Positions 15,472 to 23,154 of a stretch of 23,154 nt of DNA are shown piece by piece. The translations under genes were made by a program, and so were the position numbers. The DNA is from DAONDQ01 sp035402645 (GTDB taxonomy: Bacteria > Cloacimonadota > Cloacimonadia > Cloacimonadales > DAONDQ01). Numbering within the stretch: position 1 is the stretch's first letter; every line of letters starts with the position of its first letter. The notes beneath the pieces were generated by a model that saw nothing but the letters and a program-made list of their open reading frames with translations, did no database searches and was not told where the DNA came from. The stretch lies in assembly GCA_035402645.1 (NCBI GenBank), contig DAONDQ010000038.1, positions 1 to 23,154 of the forward strand, in the 5' to 3' direction.

Positions 15472-16821
15472 GTGGATAAGATATATGTTCTTGATACCAA
15501 TGTACTGATTCATAATCCGAATGCTCTTTTTTCGTTTGGAACTCATCGCGTCGTCATTCCAATCATTGTGCTGGAAGAAATTGATCAGTTCAAGAAGAAT
15601 GTTGATGAAAAAGGCAGAAATGCCAGACAGGTCGGAAGATACTTGGATGCACTGCGAGAGCAGGGCAGTTTACAGGAAGGCGTGGAAACCGAACAGGGTG
15701 GAATTATTCAAGTGACTGTTAAAAACAGCTTCACAGAGACATCCAACAATATTTTCTTCAGTGATAAGAATGACAATCTGATTATTGGCACTGCTCTATA
15801 TTTTAAGGAAAATTACCCGAAATCTGTGGTAACCCTCGTTTCCATGGATACAAATGTTCGTATTAAAGCTGATAGTGTGGGTATAAATGCAGAAAGTTTT
15901 GAGAGTGATGCGGTTAAATTCGACGAACTCTATACTGGGATCGACAATTTGATTGTAACGATTGAAGCACTGCAGCAAATGAATGAAAAAAACTTTCTTG
16001 AGAATACTTATCGTGATTTCTATCCGAATCAATTTGTTCGTCTTATGGATAAGGAAGATAATCCTACCGAGACAATCATTACCAGGTATGACCAAGCATC
16101 CAAGACGTTTTACCCATATTCTTACTATAAGGGGCAGGCGATATTTGGTATCATTGCAAGAAATCAGGAGCAGGCTATGGCTCTTGAACTGCTACTTGAT
16201 GATCGTGTCAAAATGGTCTCCCTGTCAGGTAAGGCAGGAACAGGAAAAACCTTACTTGCAATGGCTGCAGGGCTACATAAGGTGATTGAAGAGAACAAAT
16301 ATACCAGGCTCGTTATTTCAAGACCCATCTCCCCCATGGGTAAGGATCTTGGGTATTTACCGGGTACCAAGTCTGAGAAATTCAATCCATGGATGCAACC
16401 AATCTACGATAATATGGACATCCTGATCATGCAGCATAATGAAATGGATCCGAGTGACAGCGGAAGATTGTTCGGGAAAAAAAAGGCAAACCTTCAGGAT
16501 TATCTCGATTATGAATTCATTGAACTTGAACCTTTAACATATATTCGTGGTCGTAGCTTGCCAAATCAATTCATGATCATTGATGAAACCCAGAATCTAA
16601 CTCCTCATGAAATGAAGACCATTATCACTCGTGCTGGAGAAGGTACGAAAATCGTTTTAACAGGTGATCCCTACCAAATTGATATTCCCTACCTGGATTC
16701 AGAGAGCAATGGATTGAGCGTTGCAGTTGAAAAACTGAAGGGAGAAGAAATTGTAGGTCATGTCACATTGGAAAAGGGTGAGCGTTCAATACTTGCGGAT
16801 ATAGCAGCCAAATACTTCTAA
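15472..16821 (+). CDS. PIN domain-PhoH family ATPase (449 aa)
   Basis: The N-terminal PIN domain starts VLDTNVLIHNP (Asp8), continues VIPIIVLEEIDQFKK and has further acidic residues (SDKNDNLIIGTALY), as expected for a metal-dependent RNase. The C-terminal PhoH domain has Walker A GKAGTGKT (253-260) and Walker B FMIIDETQN (Asp371, Glu372), plus SRPISPMGKDLGYLPG, typical of PhoH-like ATPase/helicases. This PIN-PhoH layout is that of PhoH2/YlaK proteins, implicated in RNA unwinding and cleavage. The start is GTG at 15472 with GAGGAG 5 nt upstream. It is followed after 9 nt by the alanine racemase gene, so the two are probably co-transcribed. Length is normal for the family. Confidence 0.93.
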   Translation: MDKIYVLDTNVLIHNPNALFSFGTHRVVIPIIVLEEIDQFKKNVDEKGRNARQVGRYLDALREQGSLQEGVETEQGGIIQVTVKNSFTETSNNIFFSDKNDNLIIGTALYFKENYPKSVVTLVSMDTNVRIKADSVGINAESFESDAVKFDELYTGIDNLIVTIEALQQMNEKNFLENTYRDFYPNQFVRLMDKEDNPTETIITRYDQASKTFYPYSYYKGQAIFGIIARNQEQAMALELLLDDRVKMVSLSGKAGTGKTLLAMAAGLHKVIEENKYTRLVISRPISPMGKDLGYLPGTKSEKFNPWMQPIYDNMDILIMQHNEMDPSDSGRLFGKKKANLQDYLDYEFIELEPLTYIRGRSLPNQFMIIDETQNLTPHEMKTIITRAGEGTKIVLTGDPYQIDIPYLDSESNGLSVAVEKLKGEEIVGHVTLEKGERSILADIAAKYF

Positions 16822-16830
16822 AGAGGATTT

Positions 16831-18708
16831 ATGGAAGATAGAAGTTGGACCGAGATCAATCTGAATAATTTTGAATTTAATCTTCAGGAATTGAAATCAT
16901 TCATACCCGAAAACACGTCTTTGATGCAAATTGTCAAGGCAGATGCTTATGGACATGGGGCATTGGAGATTTCCAAGATAGCATTGAAAATGGGTGCAAC
17001 TTTGCTGGGTGTTGCAAATGCAGAAGAAGGTTCTTTACTGAGATACCAGGGCATCTCCGCTCCAATATTGATTCTATCACCATCACTTGTATCAGAGATT
17101 CCTGCCATTATTGAGAATGATTTATTATGCACCATCTCTGACCTGGTTTTTGCAGAAGCATTGAATAGGGAAGCGATAAAAAAGAAGAAAGTTGTCGCTG
17201 TTCATATCAAGATTGATACAGGTATGCATCGTAGCGGATTTGCATTGAAGGATACAGAGAAAATCTTCGACGCTATCTCCTTTATGGAAGGACTTTCTAT
17301 TAATGGGATTTTTTCGCATTTTGCTGCAAGTGAAAGTGATCCTGAGTTCACGATGAAACAGGCAAGCGATTTTGTGAATGCTCTGATGAGTCTACCGAAA
17401 CGTCCCGAATATGTGCATATTGCAAATAGTGCCGCTGTCTTGTCATATAATATACCCTATATGAATCTTGTACGACTAGGATTGATGAGTTATGGTATTT
17501 ATCCATCTCCTTCATATAAAGAAAAAATTGAATTAAAACCAGTCATGCAGTTTAAGACAAAGATCAGCCTGATCAAGTATGTGCGAAAAGGTGAAAGTGT
17601 TGGATACAACAGGATATTTGTTGCAAAAAGCGATATTAAAGTTGCAATACTACCGGTTGGATATGCGGACGGATATGATTTTCAATTATCTAATCGAGGT
17701 TATGCACTAATAAAAACTGTATTATGCCCTATTATTGGTAAGATTAGCATGGATATGACTGCTGTAGATATCAGCAGGATTTACCAGATATCTGTAGGTG
17801 AGGAAGCGGTGCTACTGGGTGGAGATGAAGAGGAACTGCATGCGGAAAGTCTTGCTTCTCTATATGATGGTAATTCATATGAATTACTATGTCAGATAGG
17901 TAGAAGAGCTAAGAGATATTATCTTTATAATGGAAAGGTGATTGCCAGTTCTCCCCTATTAAGACGCGATTTTGTAACGAGGGATTTTTCGGACCAGAAG
18001 TTATCTTCTATAATTGAAGCATCTCTTTCACAACGCCTGCAGAACAAGGAACTTTCAAGTCTTATTTTCCATGACATCCTGAAGATGTTCTTTTTCAACA
18101 AGGATAGAGATATTCCTTATCGAAGACAATTTGAGCATGAAGTTATTTTCGAAGATTCGAAGGATCCGGAATACTTCCACACATTAACGAATCTTTCTTA
18201 TAAGAAGATTCTGAAGAACGACTATTTCATTGTTGCTTGTGCTAATAATGCCAAGACACTTGATAAGTATTTTAGAAGGTCTGATGTTGAATATCGTTGG
18301 TTGATTGATGAGAATTTCATATTAAATGAAGATTCATTTCGTGTTACTTCTGTTAAAGTCGATGAAATAGAAATGGAAGTAGAAAGCCATATGAAGGATA
18401 ATTGTCTAGAATTGCATTGTTCTCATAAGAAGTTGGATAAGCTGGTTGGTAGAGAAGTGAAATTATCTATTTCGACTGACACTTACTATTCTAAAAAAGC
18501 ACATCAGTTCAGTATCTATATCAATGATTTAACGAAAGGTGTAAATGTTGTTTTTAAACATCCGAAGAAAATGGAAATCGAGACAATTCCTATTTTTGCA
18601 GGACAGAACAAATCACCACGAATCCAAATCGAAAAGAACATGATAAAGGTATCATCTAAGAAAGATGAATGGGTATTCCCTCAAAGCGGGATCGTATTTA
18701 CCTATTGA
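16831..18708 (+). CDS. alr: Alanine racemase with unrecognised C-terminal extension (625 aa)
   Basis: Residues 1 to about 370 are a complete PLP-dependent alanine racemase supplying D-Ala for peptidoglycan: PLP lysine Lys36 in VKADAYGHG, KIDTGMHRSGF, RLGLMSYGIYPS, the catalytic Tyr in GESVGYNRIF, PVGYADGY and GKISMDMTAVDIS. The family usually ends near the RAKRYYLYNG position. Here about 250 further residues follow: an alpha-helical part (SQRLQNKELSSLIFHDILK, then RRQFEHEVIF) and a beta-rich part ending DEWVFPQSGIVFTY. I do not recognise this extension. It differs from the known MurF-Alr and membrane VanT fusions. The frame is uninterrupted, so it is a genuine fusion or lineage-specific extension. 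AGAGG precedes ATG 16831, 9 nt after phoH. The 3' end overlaps the opposing pseudokinase gene by 7 bp. Confidence 0.94.
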   Translation: MEDRSWTEINLNNFEFNLQELKSFIPENTSLMQIVKADAYGHGALEISKIALKMGATLLGVANAEEGSLLRYQGISAPILILSPSLVSEIPAIIENDLLCTISDLVFAEALNREAIKKKKVVAVHIKIDTGMHRSGFALKDTEKIFDAISFMEGLSINGIFSHFAASESDPEFTMKQASDFVNALMSLPKRPEYVHIANSAAVLSYNIPYMNLVRLGLMSYGIYPSPSYKEKIELKPVMQFKTKISLIKYVRKGESVGYNRIFVAKSDIKVAILPVGYADGYDFQLSNRGYALIKTVLCPIIGKISMDMTAVDISRIYQISVGEEAVLLGGDEEELHAESLASLYDGNSYELLCQIGRRAKRYYLYNGKVIASSPLLRRDFVTRDFSDQKLSSIIEASLSQRLQNKELSSLIFHDILKMFFFNKDRDIPYRRQFEHEVIFEDSKDPEYFHTLTNLSYKKILKNDYFIVACANNAKTLDKYFRRSDVEYRWLIDENFILNEDSFRVTSVKVDEIEMEVESHMKDNCLELHCSHKKLDKLVGREVKLSISTDTYYSKKAHQFSIYINDLTKGVNVVFKHPKKMEIETIPIFAGQNKSPRIQIEKNMIKVSSKKDEWVFPQSGIVFTY

Positions 18709-20468
18709 TACATCCTTGAAAGGAAAGAACCTATTTGATCTGCATTCTGCGGCACCTTATTTACCAAAACAGATTGGATCGTAATTACTTTCCCAGTTTT
18801 CTGATTCACAAATAGATACGTGATCTCAATCAATTCGTGGTTTTCAGAATCGAGTAGATTTCCCATGACCTTGACATAGAAGGTGTTGGAACTTTCCGAG
18901 GATGCTGACCACTCAGTATTTGTAAGCACATTATTCACACTATCTATTATTTTCATGCTTGAATAGTTATCGAGATATCCATCCTTCACCGTCGCGATTG
19001 CATCATCCAACGTATATACCTGTTGTTCAGATTGTTGCATTTGTTCCTGTTTAAGAGAATCGGTGACATTTTGAGGTATTCCCTGATCGGTAGGAAAGAA
19101 CATATCGTTTTTATCTTGAATATGATGCCAGAATGCATATCCAACTAATATCACAGCAAGAACTACAACAACCCAGATCAGAGTGTTGCTGGAATGTTGG
19201 GATTTTTCTTTTTGAGGATAAAATGTATTGGAAGAAGTCACTGTTTTAGCTACTTCTTTCGGTTTTTCCTGATAGGGTTTTCCGTCGTAATATATACGAC
19301 TAAGTTCAGAATTTGCTTTAATTGCTTTCTGAAAATAGTCTTCTGCAGCGAGATAACGTTCCTGCTTATAATTCAAGAGCCCAAGATAATAGAGTACTTT
19401 GTCATTCCAGGGTTGAAGAACAAGAGCTTTTGTGAGAAATTCCTGTGCTTCTATAAAATGAGACTTTTCAAGGCTTATCATCCCTAAATAATAGAATGCA
19501 AGAGCATTCTCAGGCTCTTTCTCTAATATCAACTTGAAGATCATAGCTGCTTCATCATGCTTCTGAGCCTGGAAAGATTCCTTAGCTTTTACAAACAATT
19601 CTGTTGATGATTTCATACTTAAAGATGTAATGTCCATGCCCTCAGAAGTATGTGAAAATAGAATTTGTCTACAATCCAATGCAGAACCAATCCTTTTTTC
19701 CCTATCTTTGATTAGCAAACCATTCATAACCGTTAAAGTGGTTTGAGAAAGGTCTGGTTGGAGAATTATAGCATCTGTTATAGTTGCTTCTGTAATCTCC
19801 TTCATAAGCAGAAAACTGTTTTCAGCTTTGGCATGATATGGTTTCTGCCCGGTAAGCATCTCATACATAATGACACCGAGAGAATAAAGATCAGATCTGC
19901 CATCGATATTTTCTAAAGATAGGACTTGTTCAGGTGATTGATAATAAAGGGCATCATTCTGGTGATCCAACAGGGAAAGTCTTTTTTCTAACAAAGCACC
20001 ATAACCAAATTGTGATACTTTTACCATGTCGGTTTTACTGATAAAAATACATCTTGGATTCAAGGCAAAATGATATAGACCATATTTATGAGCTTCAACA
20101 AGAGCGTTAAGAATCTGGCTGATGATCAGAAGGGCTTTTTGTTCTTTGATCTTGAGTTCACTATCAAGTAGTTGCCTGAGCGTGGTACTCTCAAAATAAT
20201 CTGTGACCAAGTAGTATTGATTTTGCTCACTGAAAAAAGACTGCAAAGACATGATGTTGGGATTCTGGATTTCTGCTTGTCTATTTACTTCCTCGAAAAG
20301 ATGGTTGATGAATTCGTCATCAGAATTTAACTTAGCCGAGAGTTTTCGGATATATATCTTTCTCTGTAGGACACTGTCTTCAGCAACGTATAACTCTCCC
20401 CATGAATCTTCCAAAACTTTGGTAAGAATTGTAAAGTCTCTTATTTTTGATTGATCTGCTGATGCCAT
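18702..20468 (-). CDS. Membrane-anchored Ser/Thr pseudokinase with TPRs (588 aa)
   Basis: Residues about 10-275 follow the Ser/Thr kinase fold, with late motifs well kept: YYQSPEQ (175-181) and DLYSLGVIMYEMLTGQKPY. The catalytic positions are lost: the glycine loop reads LEDSWGELY, the VAIK Lys is Arg41, HRDLKPxN has become HFALNPRC (133-140, catalytic Asp to Ala135), and DFG is QFG (153-155). It is therefore very likely a pseudokinase. Residues about 290-390 contain two or three TPRs, and 430-447 form one transmembrane helix (LIWVVVVLAVILVGYAFW). About 140 C-terminal residues would face the periplasm, of unknown fold. ATG 20468 is preceded by AAAGGA. It lies 59 nt downstream of miaB on the same strand and likely shares its transcript. 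The stop is TAG, overlapping the alr 3' end. Confidence 0.9.
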   Translation of the reverse strand: MASADQSKIRDFTILTKVLEDSWGELYVAEDSVLQRKIYIRKLSAKLNSDDEFINHLFEEVNRQAEIQNPNIMSLQSFFSEQNQYYLVTDYFESTTLRQLLDSELKIKEQKALLIISQILNALVEAHKYGLYHFALNPRCIFISKTDMVKVSQFGYGALLEKRLSLLDHQNDALYYQSPEQVLSLENIDGRSDLYSLGVIMYEMLTGQKPYHAKAENSFLLMKEITEATITDAIILQPDLSQTTLTVMNGLLIKDREKRIGSALDCRQILFSHTSEGMDITSLSMKSSTELFVKAKESFQAQKHDEAAMIFKLILEKEPENALAFYYLGMISLEKSHFIEAQEFLTKALVLQPWNDKVLYYLGLLNYKQERYLAAEDYFQKAIKANSELSRIYYDGKPYQEKPKEVAKTVTSSNTFYPQKEKSQHSSNTLIWVVVVLAVILVGYAFWHHIQDKNDMFFPTDQGIPQNVTDSLKQEQMQQSEQQVYTLDDAIATVKDGYLDNYSSMKIIDSVNNVLTNTEWSASSESSNTFYVKVMGNLLDSENHELIEITYLFVNQKTGKVITIQSVLVNKVPQNADQIGSFLSRMYQ

Positions 20469-20527
20469 TATATATCCTTTTTTAACAATAAATCATTGTA
20501 CCAAGTAGTCTAACAAAGCAAAGCTTG

Positions 20528-21832
20528 TCAAATATTATCAACAGGTGTTCCAATCAACGTTCCACCTGTAGCCTCTTGTATCAATACTGGAATGATTTTG
20601 CCGATCATGTTCTTATTCCCACCTCTAATCACAGTGATTTTAAAATCATCTGTCTTACCAGATACATCATTTTCAGATTTCTTACTTGTATTTTCGACAA
20701 AAACTTCTTTGGTTTTACCGATTTGGTCTCTGAACTTCTTCAATGTAATTTTTTGTTGCAAATCAATCAGTTTTTGCAATCTGGATAATCTGATATCTTC
20801 CGGGATATGATCATTGAACTTTGCTGCCGCTGTCCCTTCCCTATGTGAATACTTAAATGTGAAGGCATAATCAAATTCGATAGTTTGCATCGCTTCATAG
20901 GTATTCATGAATTGCTCTTCAGTCTCACCCGGGAAACCTGCAATAATATCTGTTGTGATCGCAATTTCAGGTATGGCTGAGCGAAGTTTGTTGATCAAGG
21001 TCATGTAATGCTCGAATGTATATTTACGATTCATCTTCTGTAGTACAAGATTATCACCACTCTGCATCGGTAAATGAATATGCTTACAAATCTTTTTATT
21101 CGAGGCTATCAATTCAACAAGGGAATCAGAAAGATCCTTAGGATGTGATGTGACAAAACGTAATCGCCAAACCGAATCTACATGGCTGACTTCTTTCAGC
21201 AATTTCGTGAAATCTACATCCTTATAAATATAAGAATTCACATTCTGCCCCAGCAGTGTAATATCCCGATAACCTGAAATGGAGGCGTTTTCAATATCCC
21301 TGAGTATATCATCGATCGGTCTTGATCTTTCACGTCCCCTCACATACGGAACGATGCAATATGAACAGAAATTGTTGCAACCCCTCATAATCGTCACAAA
21401 CCCACACAGTCCATTTTTGCGGATTGGATAAATACTCTCATATATTTCGAGATCATTGACGGTTGTAGAAACCGGGTGTTCTACATCATGACCGAGAATG
21501 ATATCCGGCAAATTTTCATATTGATCTACGCCAACGACAAAATCCACTCCATTTTTCATATGAATAAGCTGATCACCCAATCTCTGAGCCATACATCCAA
21601 GTACAGCGATCTTAAGATTTGGTTTTAATGACTTTCGTGATTGCTCATTGGAAATTCTGCCAATCACTCGATCTTCTGCATGCTGACGCACAGAACAGGT
21701 ATTGAATAGAATGACATCGGCTTCATCAATATTCTGAGCTTCTTCAAAACCCGCTTGAACGAGGATTGAAGATACAAGCTCACTATCCGAGACATTCATT
21801 TGACAACCATAAGTTTCTATATAGAATTTCAT
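20528..21832 (-). CDS. miaB: tRNA-2-methylthio-N6-dimethylallyladenosine synthase MiaB
   Basis: MiaB is a radical-SAM methylthiotransferase that adds a methylthio group to i6A37 of tRNAs reading UNN codons. Order of motifs: N-terminal UPF0004 domain with three Cys for the auxiliary cluster (YGCQMN, FNTCSVR, VLGCMAQRL); radical SAM cluster CNNFCSYC within MRGCNNFCSYCIVPYVRGRERSR (split here: RGCNNFCSYC and PYVRGRERSR); and a C-terminal TRAM domain (KTKEVFVENTSKK to GGTLIGTPVDN). The RGRERSR segment favours MiaB over RimO or MtaB. The 434-aa length is standard. The ATG at 21832 has a GGTGAG close by, with tight spacing. It is divergent from the DUF2156 gene across 142 nt and upstream of the pseudokinase gene on the same strand. 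Confidence 0.96.
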   Translation of the reverse strand: MKFYIETYGCQMNVSDSELVSSILVQAGFEEAQNIDEADVILFNTCSVRQHAEDRVIGRISNEQSRKSLKPNLKIAVLGCMAQRLGDQLIHMKNGVDFVVGVDQYENLPDIILGHDVEHPVSTTVNDLEIYESIYPIRKNGLCGFVTIMRGCNNFCSYCIVPYVRGRERSRPIDDILRDIENASISGYRDITLLGQNVNSYIYKDVDFTKLLKEVSHVDSVWRLRFVTSHPKDLSDSLVELIASNKKICKHIHLPMQSGDNLVLQKMNRKYTFEHYMTLINKLRSAIPEIAITTDIIAGFPGETEEQFMNTYEAMQTIEFDYAFTFKYSHREGTAAAKFNDHIPEDIRLSRLQKLIDLQQKITLKKFRDQIGKTKEVFVENTSKKSENDVSGKTDDFKITVIRGGNKNMIGKIIPVLIQEATGGTLIGTPVDNI

Positions 21833-21977
21833 ATCTCACCATATTGCTATTTTGTGGTATTTCATGTGCATCGAGACTTAGGTCAATGATTTTCTTATTG
21901 AATGAAATAAATAAATAGATAGACAGCAGAATATCTTGTAAATATCTGCTTTTAAAAGATAAAGTAATGGAGAAATG
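21833..21977. promoter_or_regulatory. Divergent intergenic region between miaB and the DUF2156 gene
   Basis: This gap must hold the 5' signals of both divergent genes. A bulged stem pairs AGCAG...ATAT (21925-21934) with ATATCTGCT (21942-21950) and is followed by three to four T. It could be an attenuator-like hairpin in the leader of the plus-strand gene, or chance in AT-rich sequence. No clear -35/-10 pair stands out. Confidence 0.25.
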
Positions 21978-22868
21978 ATGGATTGGAAAGATTTAGAATT
22001 AGGTGAAAAGAACCTTTTGAATACATACTTGAAAAGATACAAATCTGAAGCCTCAGAATTGAATTTTACGAATCTTTATCTTTGGCGTGAAGGTTATGAT
22101 ATAACATACAAGTTCATCGGTGACTTTCTTTGCGTTAGACATCTGGATGTTATGAAAAAACCATTTCACTTATCTCCAATTGGTACCGGAGATGTAAAAC
22201 CTGTATTACTTGAATTAATGGAAGAATCAAATGACAATAACGTACCATTGATGCTATCCCCTATTACAAAAGATAAAGTTGATGAATATTCCAAATTGTG
22301 TCCAGGTCGATTTGATTGTTTTCTCGAAAGGGAGAATTCCGATTATGTATATTCTATTGAAGAACTGATTAATCTCGAAGGACGAAAATTTCACGATAAA
22401 AAAAACATGATCAATCGATTTATGAAAGACAATCAATTTGAGTACCTTCCTATCACCTCGGATATTATTCAGGATGTAGAAGCGTCTGCTGAAGAATGGT
22501 GTATTATACGGAACTGTGAAGACTATATTGAATTGGAAAACGAAAAAAGCGGGATCTTTGAATGCCTTGAACATTTTTCAAAACTGGACTGTGATGGTGC
22601 TGCGATCAGAGTAAATGGGAAGATTATTGCTTTTACCTTTGGTGAACTCATTACTGATGATATGGTAGTTATTCATATAGAAAAAGCTGACCCTAGGATT
22701 CCGGGTGCATATCAAATGATCAATCAGCAATTTCTTTTGAACAAATGGTCATCTTATAAATGGGTCAATCGAGAAGGTGATATGGGAATGGAAGGTCTTC
22801 GAAAGGCAAAACTATCCTATAACCCGATTAGAATGATTGATAAGTACTGCCTCCGACAAATTCAATAA
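21978..22868 (+). CDS. DUF2156 (LPG synthase C-terminal-like, GNAT-fold) protein, 296 aa
   Basis: The sequence fits the DUF2156 family, related to the catalytic part of phosphatidylglycerol lysyltransferases, with two GNAT-like halves. Typical family landmarks are the start WKDLELGEK...LKRYKSEASELNFTNLYLW, the middle KKNMINRFMK (family form HKKRNxxNxF) and the end WVNREGDMGMEGLRKAKLSYNP (family form NREQDLGxxGLRxAKxSYxP). It lacks the large N-terminal membrane domain of MprF, so it is soluble; the substrate is unknown. Two adjacent ATGs exist (21975 and 21978). GGAG at 21969-21972 sits 5 nt before the second, which I prefer. The stop is 6 nt from the convergent DAHP synthase stop. Confidence 0.88.
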   Translation: MDWKDLELGEKNLLNTYLKRYKSEASELNFTNLYLWREGYDITYKFIGDFLCVRHLDVMKKPFHLSPIGTGDVKPVLLELMEESNDNNVPLMLSPITKDKVDEYSKLCPGRFDCFLERENSDYVYSIEELINLEGRKFHDKKNMINRFMKDNQFEYLPITSDIIQDVEASAEEWCIIRNCEDYIELENEKSGIFECLEHFSKLDCDGAAIRVNGKIIAFTFGELITDDMVVIHIEKADPRIPGAYQMINQQFLLNKWSSYKWVNREGDMGMEGLRKAKLSYNPIRMIDKYCLRQIQ

Positions 22869-22874
22869 ATAAAA

Positions 22875-23154
22875 TCATTTTCTCCATAAACCATTCATGA
22901 TCTGAATTGGTTGGAGGATTTCTTTCAACTCCTCGATTCCTATTGTTTGAGGTGCATCACATATTGCCTGATCAGGATTTATTTCAGTTTCGATAATTAA
23001 ACCTTCTGCACCGGCTGCAAGCGCAGCCCAACTCATAGACTTGATTAGTTTTCTATCCCCACTGCTGTGAGAAGGATCAGCAAATATGGGAAATGGACAT
23101 AATTCATGTGCCACAGGAATGGCGGAAACGTCCAATGTAAATCTCGTACTTGGT
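22875..23154 (-). CDS. 3-deoxy-7-phosphoheptulonate (DAHP) synthase, C-terminal part (cut by window edge)
   Basis: The last 92 residues are visible on the minus strand. STRFTLDVSAIPV, PIFADPSHSSGDR (family form DPSHATGxR), AALAAGAEGLIIETEINPDQA and DAPQTI are the conserved C-terminal barrel segments of type I-beta DAHP synthases (AroA/AroF-Iβ). These condense phosphoenolpyruvate with erythrose 4-phosphate in the first shikimate pathway step. The frame is open to the right edge, so the gene continues outside. An N-terminal regulatory or chorismate mutase domain cannot be assessed. It is convergent with the DUF2156 gene. Confidence 0.93.
   Translation of the reverse strand, partial: PSTRFTLDVSAIPVAHELCPFPIFADPSHSSGDRKLIKSMSWAALAAGAEGLIIETEINPDQAICDAPQTIGIEELKEILQPIQIMNGLWRK

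Overview
The window (23,154 bases, AT-rich, dense gene packing on both strands) looks like chromosome from a Gram-negative, diderm bacterium: there is a lipobox protein, an outer-membrane beta-barrel ending in Phe and a secreted TPR protein. The gene set and repeat style remind me of uncultivated FCB-group lineages such as Cloacimonadota. That placement is an impression from the sequence and no search was run.

Left part (1-4269) is sparse and accessory-like. It opens with the 5' end of mutL on the minus strand. Next comes about 950 bases of stacked palindromic repeats, including a symmetric element of about 187 bp centred near 824 and flanked by two diverged 65-bp direct repeats. After that is a broken minus-strand gene whose two halves lie in one frame: an N-terminal DUF6508-like domain and a C-terminal LexA/UmuD-type (S24) self-cleaving protease domain, separated by one TAG where the DUF6508 family normally has Trp. 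Two gene-poor stretches and an orphan lipoprotein gene follow.

Central plus-strand block (4270-15360) is one tight operon-like run: an 1831-aa fusion sensor (Ser/Thr kinase, degenerate NTPase, TPRs, GAFs, histidine kinase), a 962-aa secreted TPR protein (17-nt gap), a 491-aa outer-membrane beta-barrel with a TonB-receptor-like N-terminus but no visible plug (1-nt overlap), and an NlpC/P60 peptidase with SH3-like region (2-nt gap). I read this as a candidate envelope-sensing and peptidoglycan-related module. No response regulator is encoded nearby.

A second plus-strand unit (15472-18708) has its own putative promoter and palindrome-rich leader. It encodes a PIN-PhoH ATPase and an alanine racemase with an unrecognised C-terminal extension of about 250 residues. 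The opposing strand (18702-21832) carries miaB followed by a membrane-anchored TPR pseudokinase that has lost the key kinase residues; its 3' end overlaps that of alr by 7 bp. The window closes with a DUF2156 protein (plus) and the 3' part of a DAHP synthase gene (minus).

The strongest candidates for something undescribed are the DUF6508-S24 fusion, the four-gene sensor/TPR/barrel/NlpC module, the alanine racemase extension, the transmembrane pseudokinase and the symmetric repeat element.
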